Assembly: GCA_017421945.1 (NCBI GenBank)
Contig: JAFOHD010000011.1
Coordinates: 1-47,343 of the forward strand
DNA from: Alistipes sp.
Lineage (GTDB): Bacteria > Bacteroidota > Bacteroidia > Bacteroidales > Rikenellaceae
Reading direction: 5' to 3'
Length of the DNA: 47,343 bases
In this document: positions 8,747-18,260 of the stretch, piece by piece
Numbering within the stretch: position 1 is the first letter of the stretch
Layout of the letters: each line of letters begins with the position of its first letter
Program-made: the position numbers and the translations under genes
Notes under the pieces: generated by a model
Told to the model about the DNA's origin: nothing
Seen by the model: the letters and a program-made list of their open reading frames with translations, nothing else
Databases searched by the model: none

Positions 8747-9946
8747 CTATCTCAACCTGTACTTTAGGTAAAGTTTTCTGGCGACGAGCAGGAAGAACAC
8801 CACACCCACAAGGTTTACCACCCATGCGCCCCAAAATGCTGCGTGATAACTCCAGTACTCGGCAAGCGCACCACCTATCAAGATGCCCAAACCTACACCT
8901 ATATCCCACGAAACGAGCAATGTGGAGTTGGCCGTGCCGCGCTGCTCATGCGAAGCCAGATTGATAAACATGGTCTGAAATGCTGGAAACATATGCCCGT
9001 TACCCAGGCCGATGATAAGAGCCGCACCGTAATACCCACACAGATTGTGTACCGCCGCAAAGAGCAGATATCCAAACACCGACACCATCACTCCGAATGA
9101 GGCATTTTCAACCACTTTACCCTTGCGCAACGTACGACTTCCCACCAGGCGCGAGCATATCAGACCTATGGAGAGAATCATAAAGAACAGCCCCGTACCA
9201 CCCGTTATACCGAGCTCCTCTTTGCCATATATGGCAAGATAGGTTGCCAGCACTCCATACGAAAACGAGAGACAACACATGGCGATACCCAGACTCCAGC
9301 CCTTCAGCAATAGGAAACGGTCTAACGAGAGTTTCTGCTTGTTGGGGACAAGCTCCTTTTTAGGCAGTTTAAGGGTTGCGCTGATTACAAGTCCACACAA
9401 GGCAAACAGAAGCGACAAGACAAAGAGCAAATCATAACTCTCGCAAGCCTGATATATGAGCAGTGCCACCGTAGGGCCTATGGCTGTGGCTATGTTGTTG
9501 CTCAACCCATAATAACCTATGCCCTCGGCACGACGCTCAGGGTGCAGCACATCTATTGCTACCGTACTGTTCGCCACGGTTGTGGCACCAAACGGGAAGC
9601 CGTGCAGCGTGCGTACAATGGCAAACAATGCCACCGTGCCCGCTACAATATAACCCGCAAACAGGGCCATGAAGAAGAAGTAACTGACCAAAAGCACCAT
9701 CTTGCGTGGAAAACTATCGACAAAATAACCACTGAAAGGGCGCACCAGAAGAGCCGTGAGAGTATAACCCGACAGAACAAGACCTATCAAATCCTTGTCG
9801 GCATGAAACTCTTCGGCCATATACAATGGAAGCAGAGGCGTCAGTAACATGAACGAAAAGAATATCATAAAATTCGACACCCACGCCTTGGTGTAGTTTG
9901 CATTCCACAGCACAACCTTCTTATCATTGATTATCTCTTGCTCCAT
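8747..9946 (-). CDS. Major facilitator superfamily transporter
   Basis: A 399-residue inner-membrane secondary transporter with about 12 helices. The MFS motif-A-like loop between helices 2 and 3 reads VRPFSGYFVDSFPRKMV (near 63-79), close to the efflux and sugar-efflux branch (AraJ/TetA-like). The conserved RTLHGFPFG stretch lies near 111. Substrate is unknown. I start at MEQEIINDKK; 16 more residues are open upstream but would place the start inside the promoter region (TATCTTTG at 9981-9988). It is divergent from metF, and no functional tie to methionine synthesis is visible. Confidence 0.88.
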   Translation of the reverse strand: MEQEIINDKKVVLWNANYTKAWVSNFMIFFSFMLLTPLLPLYMAEEFHADKDLIGLVLSGYTLTALLVRPFSGYFVDSFPRKMVLLVSYFFFMALFAGYIVAGTVALFAIVRTLHGFPFGATTVANSTVAIDVLHPERRAEGIGYYGLSNNIATAIGPTVALLIYQACESYDLLFVLSLLFALCGLVISATLKLPKKELVPNKQKLSLDRFLLLKGWSLGIAMCCLSFSYGVLATYLAIYGKEELGITGGTGLFFMILSIGLICSRLVGSRTLRKGKVVENASFGVMVSVFGYLLFAAVHNLCGYYGAALIIGLGNGHMFPAFQTMFINLASHEQRGTANSTLLVSWDIGVGLGILIGGALAEYWSYHAAFWGAWVVNLVGVVFFLLVARKLYLKYRLR

Positions 9947-9980
9947 AACAATAAAACGGTGTAGAGTTACTAACCCACCA

Positions 9981-9988
9981 CAAAGATA
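9981..9988 (-). promoter_or_regulatory. -7 box of the MFS transporter gene
   Basis: TATCTTTG on the minus strand, 35 nt before the chosen ATG. No clear -33 element was seen. Confidence 0.5.
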
Positions 9989-10068
9989 CATCAAAACCCG
10001 AAATATTATTCTCCGCCAGGAATTATATTTATAATATTACTGATGGATAATAATTCCAGAAAAATTTA

Positions 10069-10076
10069 TAAATTTG
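10069..10076 (+). promoter_or_regulatory. -7 box of metF-metH
   Basis: TAAATTTG 22 nt before the metF ATG. The resulting leader is far too short for a cobalamin or SAM riboswitch. Confidence 0.5.
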
Positions 10077-10097
10077 CATTAAATAATTGGTTAGGTT

Positions 10098-11054
10098 ATG
10101 AATAGCGTTGCAGAATTTCTTTCCACCGAGCATACTACGGCTTTTTCATTCGAGGTGCTGCCTCCCGTCCGCGGCAAGAGCATCGAGCAGGTCTATAAGA
10201 CCATTGACCGCCTGATGCCCTTCAACCCCGCATATATAAACATCACCACCCATCGCACCGAGGTATTCTATCGCGACATGTGTGATGGCATATTCCAGCG
10301 ATTCACCGAACACACACGCCCCGGCACAGTAGCCATTGCTGCGGCACTGAAAGGACGCTACGGCATCCGCACCGTACCCCACATGATTTGCAGTGGTTTC
10401 TCGCGCGCAGAGCTTGAGAACGAGCTCATCGACCTTGAGTATTTGGGCATCACCGACCTGCTGGTATTGCGAGGTGACAGAGCCAGAGGTGACAACCGCT
10501 TCATAGCTGCCGAGGGAGGTCACACGCACGCAGTTGAGTTGTGTCAGCAGGTGGAGGAGTTCAACCAGGGCCGAATGCTCAATGGCAAGGAGCATGAGCC
10601 GCTGGGTGAAAAGTTCACATTTGGTGTGGCAGGTTACCCCGAGAAGCATGAGGAGGCGATGAACATGGAGAGTGATATTGCTCATCTGAAAGCCAAGATT
10701 GACGCCGGCGCAAAGTATGTTGTCACACAGATGTTTTTCGACAACAAACGTTACTTCTCATTTCTGGAGCAGTGTCGTGCGGCTAACATTAATGTACCTA
10801 TCATTCCAGGCATAAAGCCCCTCACATCACTCACACAGCAGACCCTGCTGCCCAAGACATTTCACATCGATCTGCCCGAGGAGCTGGCAAAGGAGTTCCG
10901 TCGCTGCCGCACAAACGACGACGTAAAGGCCCTGGGCGTTGAGTGGGGTATTGCGCAGGCGCGTGAGCTAAAGGCCGCCAACGTAGCCAGCATACATTTC
11001 TACTCGATGAATGCCGCAGCAAGCATTGAAGCCATTGCCAAAGCCGTATATTAG
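10098..11054 (+). CDS. metF: Methylenetetrahydrofolate reductase
   Basis: FAD-dependent TIM-barrel enzyme that reduces 5,10-methylene-THF to 5-methyl-THF, the methyl donor for the methionine synthase encoded next to it. The 318-residue protein opens with the family signature FSFEVLPP (16-23). It also carries the conserved YINITTH substrate-region motif, LVLRGD, and the QMFFDNKRYFSF / IPGIKPL segments. The metH start codon comes 2 nt after its stop, so the two are cotranscribed and probably coupled. Confidence 0.96.
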   Translation: MNSVAEFLSTEHTTAFSFEVLPPVRGKSIEQVYKTIDRLMPFNPAYINITTHRTEVFYRDMCDGIFQRFTEHTRPGTVAIAAALKGRYGIRTVPHMICSGFSRAELENELIDLEYLGITDLLVLRGDRARGDNRFIAAEGGHTHAVELCQQVEEFNQGRMLNGKEHEPLGEKFTFGVAGYPEKHEEAMNMESDIAHLKAKIDAGAKYVVTQMFFDNKRYFSFLEQCRAANINVPIIPGIKPLTSLTQQTLLPKTFHIDLPEELAKEFRRCRTNDDVKALGVEWGIAQARELKAANVASIHFYSMNAAASIEAIAKAVY

Positions 11055-11056
11055 TT

Positions 11057-14000
11057 ATGAACATCTATGATATAGCCCGCCAGCGCATACTCATCCTTGA
11101 TGGTGCGATGGGCACAATGATACAGCGTTACAACCTCACGGAGCAGGATTTCCGTGGGGCTGAATTTTCCACCCATCCCGTAAATCTTGAGGGTAACAAC
11201 GACATCCTCACGCTCACCCGTCCCGACATCATAGCGGCCATACATCGCCAGTACCTTGAGGCGGGAGCCGACATCATTGAGAGCTGCACGTTCAACTCCC
11301 AGCGCATATCGCAGCAGGAGTATCAAACTGCTCACCTTGTGCGCCGCATGAACATAGCAGCAGCCAGGATTGCACGCGCCGAGGCTGACCGTTTCTCGGC
11401 ACTCACGCCCGACAAGCCTCGCTTTGTGGCAGGCTCCATAGGTCCTACGGGCAAGACAGCCTCAATGTCGCCCGACGTTGAGAACCCCGCATTTCGCACC
11501 ATAGATTTTGATTCTTTGCTTGAGGCCTACACCGAGCAGATAGATGCACTTGTGGAGGGTGGAGTGGATATTCTACTGATTGAAACACTCTTCGACACGC
11601 TTAATGCCAAAGCGGCACTCACCGCTGCCGAGCATGTGTTCACCTCAAGACAACGCCGTCTGCCCGTGATGCTGTCGGTAACGATAGCTGATGCCGCAGG
11701 CAGGATGTTGGCCGGGCAGACTTTAGAGGCGTTCCTCTGCTCGGTTGCACACTTCAACCCTTTCAGCGTGGGACTTAACTGCTCGTTTGGAGCCGAGCAG
11801 ATGCTCCCTCTGCTGAAACAGCTTTCACATATAGCTCCCTGCTACATAAGCGCATATCCCAATGCGGGCATACCCAACCAGATGGGCGAGTATGACCAGA
11901 CGCCCGAGATTATGGCACGTCACATCATGAAGTTTGCAGAACTTGGTCTGGTGAACATCGTGGGAGGATGCTGCGGCTCAACACCCCAGCACATAAAGGC
12001 CGTGGCAGATGCCGTGACAAACTCCGCACCCCACCGTATAAACCCGGGCAAGCAGGCTTGGCTCTCGGGCCTTGACGCCTTCCACACGGGCAACGGCTTT
12101 ATCAATGTGGGAGAGCGTTGTAACGTGGCAGGCAGCCGTAAGTTCCTGCGCCTGATTAACGAAGGCGCATACGACGAGGCTCTAAAAATAGCCCGCAAAC
12201 AGGTGCATGACGGAGCCATGATACTTGACATAAACATGGACGATGCCATGCTTGACACTCGCAAGCAGATGTGTCATTTTCTTAACCTTATGGCATCCGA
12301 CCCAGAAATAGCACGCGTGCCGTGGATGATTGACTCCTCACGCTTTGATGTAATAGAGGCTGCGCTGAAGTGCATACAGGGCAAGGCGATTGTAAACTCA
12401 CTCTCACTAAAGGAGGGCGAGGAGCTGTTCCTTGAGCGTGCCGAGAAAATCAAGCATGCGGGAGCAGCTTTGGTGGTTATGGCTTTTGATGAGCAGGGCC
12501 AGGCCACAACATTTGAGCGGCGCATCGCCATCTGTCATCGTGCCTACCGCCTGCTCACCGAGCGCATTGACTTCCCCGCCGAGGATATCATCTTCGACCC
12601 CAACATTCTAACCATCGCCACAGGCATTGCCGAACACAACAGCTACGCTCTCGACTTCATCCGCTCAACGGAGTGGATACATCGTAACCTGCCCCATGCC
12701 AAAGTGAGTGGAGGTGTGAGCAACCTCTCGTTCTCACTCAGGGGAAACAACTACCTGCGTGAAGCAATGCACGCTGTATTTCTCTTCCACGCTATCAGGG
12801 CGGGTATGGACATGGCCATCGTAAACCCCTCAACGGCAGTGATGTATGAAGATATACCCAGCCCTTTGCTTGAGGTGCTGGAGGATGTTGTACTCAACCG
12901 CCGAGCCGATGCCACAGAACGTCTGATGGCCGCTGCCGAGGAGTTCCGAGCCGAGACAACCCAAACCACAACAACCACCGACCGCCACGCAACACCCCTT
13001 GCCGAACGACTGGCGCAGGCTCTGCTGCGTGGTGATGACGAGTTCCTGCAACAGGATATTGAGGAGGCTCTCGCCCTATACCCCACCCCTGCCTCCATCA
13101 TCGAGGAGCCGCTTATGGAGGGTATGACCCGCATCGGCAAACTCTTTGGCGAGGGCAAGATGTTCCTGCCACAGGTGGTCAAGAGTGCCCGCACGATGAA
13201 GCGCGCCGTGGATATTCTGCAACCCCACATCGAGGCCTCTCGCGAGGCTCACACCTCCACGAAGGCGGGTCGTTACCTTCTGGCTACGGTCAAGGGCGAT
13301 GTTCATGATATAGGCAAAAACATTGTGGGTGTGATACTTGCATGCAACAACTTCGAGGTGATAGACCTGGGTGTGATGGTCGATGCCGATACGATAGTGA
13401 AGGCTGCCAGGGAGCATGAAGTGGATTTCATCGGACTCAGTGGTCTTATCACCCCCTCGCTTGACGAGATGTGTCACGTAGCGCGCGAGTTGCAGGCCGC
13501 AGGAGTGAGCGTTCCTCTGTTTGTGGGCGGAGCGACAACCTCGGCACTGCATACGGCGGTGAAGATAGCCCCTTTGTATGACGGAGCGGTGTTCCATGTA
13601 AAGGATGCGGCACAAAACCCTGTTCTTGCGATGCAGCTTCTGGGCGAGCAACGCGAGGCTACCATCTCGGCGCTCAAGAGCGAGCAGGAGCTGTTGCGCC
13701 GCAAGCAAAGCCTTCAACCGAAGGCAAGCGTTACAAGCCGCCTGAAGATAGACTGGAAGCTGGAACAATTCACCAAACCCACATTTTCGGGTGTGCGCAC
13801 CATTGAACATATCACAATCAGCGAAATTCGCCCCTATATCAATTGGAAGCACTTCTATAATCTGTGGCGTGTGCGCCCTGCAAGCGACGAAGCCTGCCAG
13901 CTGATGGCCGAGGCCGAAGAGTTGCTCCGTAGCCTTGAGCAACAGCAGTTCTCGTTGGTGGCACGCTTAGGATTCTTCGAGGCCTATTCCACACCTCACG

Positions 14001-14554
14001 CCATTCGTCTGAAGCATGGCGCAGGATGCCCCTGCTGCAACGAGGGAGGGCACTACACCGAGATTATTACTCCCCGCCAGAGCGCACCAAATGCCGATGG
14101 CGTAGCACTCTCGCTATGCGACTTTGTTGCGCCCGATGGGTTTAAGGACAACGTGGGAGCCTTTGCCATAACCATCTCGCAACCGCTTTTGAAGCATCTT
14201 GAGCAGATGAAAGCGGCAGATAAGCACAGCGCCCTGATGTTGCAGGCTCTGTGTGACCGCATGGTTGAAGCTGCGAGCGAGTGGCTACACGAAAAGGTGC
14301 GCAAGGAGTTGTGGGGGTATGCACCCGAGGAGCAACTCTCTGTGCAGGAGCTTTTCCAAGCGAGGTATCAGGGCATACGCCCTGCCATCGGCTACCCTTC
14401 GCTGCCCGACCAGCACGCCATATTTCCTGTGGCTGAGCTGCTGGATGTCAGTCAGATTGGCATAAGTCTCACAGAAAACGGAGCCATGTATCCGCAATCA
14501 TCGGTATGTGGTATATATATTGCCAATAAGAGGGCACAATACTTTGTGATTTAA
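11057..14554 (+). CDS. metH: Cobalamin-dependent methionine synthase
   Basis: Transfers the methyl group of 5-methyl-THF via cobalamin to homocysteine. All four modules of the 1165-residue protein are present. The homocysteine domain at 1-320 has zinc ligands in GLNCSFGAE and GGCCGSTPQH. The pterin domain starts near 350 (NVGERCNVAGSRKF). A cobalamin cap lies near 640-740. The B12 Rossmann domain has the lower axial His in DVHDIGKNIVG near 747-757. A C-terminal reactivation domain follows, with the SAM-binding RPAIGYPSLPD near 1108. It overlaps functionally with the adjacent metF. No cobalamin riboswitch precedes the pair. The glutamine synthetase promoter begins inside its last codons. Confidence 0.97.
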   Translation: MNIYDIARQRILILDGAMGTMIQRYNLTEQDFRGAEFSTHPVNLEGNNDILTLTRPDIIAAIHRQYLEAGADIIESCTFNSQRISQQEYQTAHLVRRMNIAAARIARAEADRFSALTPDKPRFVAGSIGPTGKTASMSPDVENPAFRTIDFDSLLEAYTEQIDALVEGGVDILLIETLFDTLNAKAALTAAEHVFTSRQRRLPVMLSVTIADAAGRMLAGQTLEAFLCSVAHFNPFSVGLNCSFGAEQMLPLLKQLSHIAPCYISAYPNAGIPNQMGEYDQTPEIMARHIMKFAELGLVNIVGGCCGSTPQHIKAVADAVTNSAPHRINPGKQAWLSGLDAFHTGNGFINVGERCNVAGSRKFLRLINEGAYDEALKIARKQVHDGAMILDINMDDAMLDTRKQMCHFLNLMASDPEIARVPWMIDSSRFDVIEAALKCIQGKAIVNSLSLKEGEELFLERAEKIKHAGAALVVMAFDEQGQATTFERRIAICHRAYRLLTERIDFPAEDIIFDPNILTIATGIAEHNSYALDFIRSTEWIHRNLPHAKVSGGVSNLSFSLRGNNYLREAMHAVFLFHAIRAGMDMAIVNPSTAVMYEDIPSPLLEVLEDVVLNRRADATERLMAAAEEFRAETTQTTTTTDRHATPLAERLAQALLRGDDEFLQQDIEEALALYPTPASIIEEPLMEGMTRIGKLFGEGKMFLPQVVKSARTMKRAVDILQPHIEASREAHTSTKAGRYLLATVKGDVHDIGKNIVGVILACNNFEVIDLGVMVDADTIVKAAREHEVDFIGLSGLITPSLDEMCHVARELQAAGVSVPLFVGGATTSALHTAVKIAPLYDGAVFHVKDAAQNPVLAMQLLGEQREATISALKSEQELLRRKQSLQPKASVTSRLKIDWKLEQFTKPTFSGVRTIEHITISEIRPYINWKHFYNLWRVRPASDEACQLMAEAEELLRSLEQQQFSLVARLGFFEAYSTPHAIRLKHGAGCPCCNEGGHYTEIITPRQSAPNADGVALSLCDFVAPDGFKDNVGAFAITISQPLLKHLEQMKAADKHSALMLQALCDRMVEAASEWLHEKVRKELWGYAPEEQLSVQELFQARYQGIRPAIGYPSLPDQHAIFPVAELLDVSQIGISLTENGAMYPQSSVCGIYIANKRAQYFVI

Positions 14555-14573
14555 GTAATAAATGATATATTTG
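14543..14573 (+). promoter_or_regulatory. Promoter of glutamine synthetase
   Basis: TTTG (14543-14546), 19-nt spacer, TATATTTG (14566-14573): a full match to the Bacteroidetes consensus. The -33 element overlaps the last codons of metH, so the next gene has its own promoter. Confidence 0.75.
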
Positions 14574-14607
14574 TATAGAAGAATATAAACATAAAACTTA
14601 TAACCCT

Positions 14608-16110
14608 ATGAGCAAAAATTTAGAAATGTGCCCAAACTCGCTTATCAGCTTCCTCTGCAAGCCAAGCCACGAGTTCACCAAGGCCGACATAATCCGTTAC
14701 ATCAAGGACAACGAGATTAAGATGGTCAATTTCATGTATCCGGCAGCTGACGGCCGACTTAAGACACTGAATTTTGTCATCAACAATGCCGCTTATCTCG
14801 ATGCGATACTAACGTGTGGCGAGCGTGTAGATGGCTCAAGCCTCTTCCCCTTCATCGAGGCGGGAAGCAGCGACCTCTACGTCGTACCACGTTTCTCGAC
14901 AGCATTTCTTGATCCTTTTGCTCAAATCCCTACGCTTGCCATGCTCTGCTCTTACTTCAACAAGGAGGGTGAGCCGCTGGAGAGTTCACCAGAGCATACG
15001 CTGCGCAAGGCGTGCAAGGCCTTCAAAGATGTAACAGGGATGGAGTTTGAGGCCATGGGCGAGCTGGAGTATTACGTGATAGCTCCCGATGAGGGTATCT
15101 TCCCCGCCACCGACCAGAAGGGTTATCACGAATCAGCCCCCTACGCCAAGTTCAACGAGTTCCGCACGCAGTGTATGGCATACATAGCACAGGCGGGTGG
15201 ACAAATTAAGTATGGTCATTCCGAGGTGGGAAACTTCTCGCTGAATGGCAACATATATGAGCAGAACGAGATTGAGTTCCTGCCCGTCAAGGCCGAAAAT
15301 GCTGCCGACCAGCTGATGATTGCGAAGTGGATTATCCGCAACCTCGCTTATCAGTACGGCTACGACATCACTTTTGCACCCAAGATTACCACTGGCAAAG
15401 CTGGCTCGGGCCTACACATCCACATGCGCATCACAAAGGATGGTCAAAATCAGATGCTCGAGGGCGGCACACTCTCGGCAACTGCCCGTCGCGCCATTGC
15501 CGGCATGATGGAACTTGCGCCATCAATCACAGCCTTCGGCAACACCAACCCTACATCCTATTTCCGCCTCGTGCCACATCAGGAGGCTCCGACAAATATA
15601 TGCTGGGGTGACCGCAACCGCTCTGTGCTGGTGCGTGTGCCACTGGGCTGGGCAACCGACAGCGACATGTGTCAGAAGGCAAACCCGCTGGAGGCAGCAA
15701 GCAATTACGACACATCGCAGAAGCAGACCGTAGAAATGCGCTCACCAGATGGCTCTGCCGACATCTACCAGCTTATAGCAGGTCTTGCGGTAGCATGCCG
15801 TCATGGCTTTGAGATGGATAATGCGCTTGAGATTGCCGACAAGACCTATGTGAATGTGAATATCCACCAGAAAGAGAACGAGGATAAGCTTAAGTGCCTG
15901 GCACAACTGCCCGACAGCTGCGCAGCGTCGGCCGATTGTCTGGAGCGTCAGCGTGCAATATTCGAGAAGCACAACGTATTCAGCCCCGCCATGATTGACG
16001 GCATCATGAAACATCTGCGTTCATACAACGACACCACTCTGCGACAGGATATTGAGGGCGACAACGAGGCTATGCTTCAACTCGTCAATCAATACTTCCA
16101 CTGCGGATAA
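14608..16110 (+). CDS. glnA: Glutamine synthetase (type I-like)
   Basis: ATP-dependent ligation of ammonia to glutamate. The 500-residue protein has the beta-grasp N-terminal domain, with the family motif in a divergent form (CGERVDGSSLFPF, near 71-83), followed by the catalytic domain. Visible active-site segments are MGELEYYV (metal-binding Glu), the HESAPY region, GSGLHIHM (His/metal), NPTSYFRLVPHQEAPTNICW (substrate Arg region) and DRNRSVLVRVP (ATP). The C-terminal region is not the canonical adenylylation-loop type, so regulation by adenylylation is doubtful. Length is slightly above the usual 440-470. It is flanked by its own promoter and terminator. Confidence 0.92.
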   Translation: MSKNLEMCPNSLISFLCKPSHEFTKADIIRYIKDNEIKMVNFMYPAADGRLKTLNFVINNAAYLDAILTCGERVDGSSLFPFIEAGSSDLYVVPRFSTAFLDPFAQIPTLAMLCSYFNKEGEPLESSPEHTLRKACKAFKDVTGMEFEAMGELEYYVIAPDEGIFPATDQKGYHESAPYAKFNEFRTQCMAYIAQAGGQIKYGHSEVGNFSLNGNIYEQNEIEFLPVKAENAADQLMIAKWIIRNLAYQYGYDITFAPKITTGKAGSGLHIHMRITKDGQNQMLEGGTLSATARRAIAGMMELAPSITAFGNTNPTSYFRLVPHQEAPTNICWGDRNRSVLVRVPLGWATDSDMCQKANPLEAASNYDTSQKQTVEMRSPDGSADIYQLIAGLAVACRHGFEMDNALEIADKTYVNVNIHQKENEDKLKCLAQLPDSCAASADCLERQRAIFEKHNVFSPAMIDGIMKHLRSYNDTTLRQDIEGDNEAMLQLVNQYFHCG

Positions 16111-16129
16111 CATCACACCGCACCTTCCC

Positions 16130-16170
16130 AAAGCGTGCCAATTCTCAAGCGAGGGTTGGCACGCTTTATA
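16130..16170 (+). terminator. Terminator after glutamine synthetase
   Basis: A 12-bp perfect inverted repeat (16130-16141 with 16156-16167, AAAGCGTGCCAA), 14-nt loop. The downstream tract is AT-rich but not a pure T-run, so termination efficiency is less certain. Confidence 0.7.
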
Positions 16171-16247
16171 TTATAAGGTATAGCCCGAAAATTCTCCCTT
16201 ATCACAAAAAAAATTATGAAGAGTGTGAAATTTTCCACTACTTTGTA

Positions 16248-16277
16248 TTGCAAACTACCAAAAAGTTTATATATTTG
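16248..16277 (+). promoter_or_regulatory. Promoter of the PspC-PadR-GIN-PspC operon
   Basis: TTG (16248-16250), 19-nt spacer, TATATTTG (16270-16277), 48 nt before the first start codon. Confidence 0.7.
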
Positions 16278-16325
16278 CATTACCAAACTATTACAATTAT
16301 CTCTTTTTGAAAATTTACAACAACG

Positions 16326-16859
16326 ATGAAAGAAACCATTAATGTAAACATCGCACAGCAGGCATTCACCATGGATATGGATGCCTACCAGACTCTTACT
16401 GCCTACCTCGATGATATAGGCCGCCGCCTCTCACCCACCGACACCGAGACACTTGGAGATATCGAGAGTCGCATTGCTGAGATTTTCCGCGAGCGCGTTC
16501 CCTCGCCCATGATGGTCATCACATACAGCGTAGTGCGCAGCGTGATGAATCAGATTGGCGACCCCGAACTCTTTGGCCAGGCGTACCGTCCTATGCGCGA
16601 CAAGCAGGGCAACCACTGCTTCCCAGGCGAGGAGCCACGCAAGCTTTACCGCCCACGCACCAACCGCTCAATAGCAGGTGTATGTAGCGGCATTGCCAAC
16701 TACTTCGCGATTGATGTGACGCTGGTGCGCATAATATTCATTGTGGGTTTCTTTGCAGGTTTCTCAACCGGACTGCTCTACGTCATCATGTGGGTTGTAG
16801 TCAGTGAGGAGCCCACAACACAATTTAATCCTGAGTTTAACACTCAAAACAAGGCGTAG
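16326..16859 (+). CDS. Small PspC-domain membrane protein
   Basis: A 177-residue protein. Residues 1-90 form an N-terminal soluble region with conserved DIESRIAEIFRE. The PspC domain starts near 108 (KLYRPRTNRSIAGVCSGIAN, YFAIDVTLVRIIF) with a transmembrane helix at about 138-158. PspC domains sense envelope or phage-shock type stress at the inner membrane in other bacteria; that role is inferred here. Its N-terminal region resembles that of the larger PspC protein three genes on, so the two are probably paralogues. The PadR regulator gene starts 2 nt after its stop. Confidence 0.85.
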   Translation: MKETINVNIAQQAFTMDMDAYQTLTAYLDDIGRRLSPTDTETLGDIESRIAEIFRERVPSPMMVITYSVVRSVMNQIGDPELFGQAYRPMRDKQGNHCFPGEEPRKLYRPRTNRSIAGVCSGIANYFAIDVTLVRIIFIVGFFAGFSTGLLYVIMWVVVSEEPTTQFNPEFNTQNKA

Positions 16860-16861
16860 CT

Positions 16862-17206
16862 ATGAATGAAGATAACGTAAAGGTACAAATGCGAAAGGGC
16901 ATCCTGGAGTATTGCATCCTCTCGATACTCTCACGAGGAGACTCCTACGCCCCGCAAATCATCTCGGAGCTCAAACAGGCGCAGATGATTGTTGTCGAGG
17001 GTACACTCTACCCTATCCTTACACGCCAGAAGAACGCAGGACTTCTGACCTATCGCTGGCAGGAATCCACACAGGGACCGCCACGCAAATACTATATGCT
17101 CACCGAGGAGGGACACCGCCAGCTTGCGCTTCTGGATGAGGCGTGGGACGAGATGGTCGAGCAGATACGCATCATCCGCCACGGCGGGCGCGAGGAGCAA
17201 GAGTAA
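16862..17206 (+). CDS. PadR-family transcriptional regulator
   Basis: A 114-residue winged-helix repressor. It begins KGILEYCILSILSRGDSYA (helix 1 of the PadR fold). The wing and recognition region is EGTLYPILTRQKNAGLLT, with the characteristic GPPRKYYMLTEEG turn near 75. PadR proteins usually repress their own operon and a linked membrane or efflux gene until a ligand or stress is present. Its place between the PspC gene and the GIN-domain gene, with 2-nt spacing upstream, suggests it controls this envelope operon. Effector unknown. Confidence 0.9.
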   Translation: MNEDNVKVQMRKGILEYCILSILSRGDSYAPQIISELKQAQMIVVEGTLYPILTRQKNAGLLTYRWQESTQGPPRKYYMLTEEGHRQLALLDEAWDEMVEQIRIIRHGGREEQE

Positions 17207-17264
17207 AACGCATCAACTATTACATCAACATACAAATTACAATTATCAAACAAACTCTCAAACT

Positions 17265-18239
17265 ATGAAACAATTTCTTAAACTTGTGCTTACATTGGCT
17301 GCCCTGACACTATGTACAGCAACATTTGCTGCACGCGACAATAAACGCCAGCTGCGTGGTTCGGGCAACATCATCACAAAGGAGATAACAATCTCGAATG
17401 ACTACACCGCAATCCTTGCCACAACATGCGTAAATGTGGTGATGGCAGACCAGGAGGGCAGCCAAGCAACGATTGCCGCCGATGACAACGTCATGGAGTG
17501 GGTTGTGTGCGAGGCTGTGGGTGACGTTCTCAATGTGAAAGTTGAGAAACCCAACTGCAACAGTTACAGCGACATAAATGTGACGGTGACTATTCCCAGA
17601 AACGATAAACTGCAACGCGTGGAGTGCCGCGCCTCGGCTGAAGTGCACATCATGCCAACTCTTAAGAGTGAGAAGAAACTCTTCCTGCGTGCATCATCAA
17701 GTTCAAAAATCGTGGTAAACCGTACCGAGAACCCGGAAGTGGGCATTCACGCCACATCATCGAGCAGCGTGCATGGAGCTTTTCAGACATCGTTCTGCGC
17801 CATGAACGCCAATTCCTCGGCCGATATCAAGGCTTCGGTACTCGCCGAGAAGATTTCACTCTGGGCATCATCTTCGGCAACAATAAAACTGAGTGGCGCA
17901 GCAACAACACTTTCGGGTGAGGTGACATCATCGGGCGACATACTCTGCTCGGAACTCGCAACCGTTAATGCGATGGTGGAGGCATCATCAAGTGGCAAGG
18001 CTACGCTCAACTGCAATGGTAAGCTCATTGCCCGTGCATCATCTGCCGCAGATATAATCTCAACCAACTCAAGTGCCGAGAGTGCCACAGCCGACTCATC
18101 ATCAGGCGCCGATATAAAACTGAAGTGTCACGGCACACTTACTGCTACGGCAACATCGGGTGGTGACGTAAAATATACGGGCGACTGCCAGATAAAGCAC
18201 ATCAAGACCTCAAGCGGAGGCTCAATCAAGAAGTTCTAA
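17265..18239 (+). CDS. Exported GIN-domain (DUF2807) protein
   Basis: A 324-residue secreted protein. A signal peptide covers residues 1-22 (hydrophobic core, cleavage after TFA). The rest is a beta-solenoid-like array in which short SSS/SSG/SSA turns recur about every 15-20 residues: ASSSSKIVV, ATSSSSVHG, ASSSATIKL, VTSSGDILC, EASSSGKATL, ADSSSGADIKL, ATSGGDVKY. This pattern is the hallmark of the head-GIN/DUF2807 family of Bacteroidetes. Biochemical function is unknown; location is probably periplasm or outer surface. An open frame continues 141 nt upstream but overlaps padR and lacks a signal peptide, so I start at MKQFLKLVLTLAAL. Confidence 0.88.
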   Translation: MKQFLKLVLTLAALTLCTATFAARDNKRQLRGSGNIITKEITISNDYTAILATTCVNVVMADQEGSQATIAADDNVMEWVVCEAVGDVLNVKVEKPNCNSYSDINVTVTIPRNDKLQRVECRASAEVHIMPTLKSEKKLFLRASSSSKIVVNRTENPEVGIHATSSSSVHGAFQTSFCAMNANSSADIKASVLAEKISLWASSSATIKLSGAATTLSGEVTSSGDILCSELATVNAMVEASSSGKATLNCNGKLIARASSAADIISTNSSAESATADSSSGADIKLKCHGTLTATATSGGDVKYTGDCQIKHIKTSSGGSIKKF

Positions 18240-18260
18240 TCCATTAAAGAGCCTTTTAGT

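Noticed and set aside
9990..10097. Cobalamin or SAM riboswitch before metF-metH
   Set aside because: The predicted leader from the -7 box to the ATG is only about 20 nt; no aptamer-like conserved core was seen.
13076..13942. 288-codon open frame antisense to metH
   Set aside because: It lies wholly opposite the B12-binding region of metH; composition mirrors the sense codons and no promoter or family was seen.
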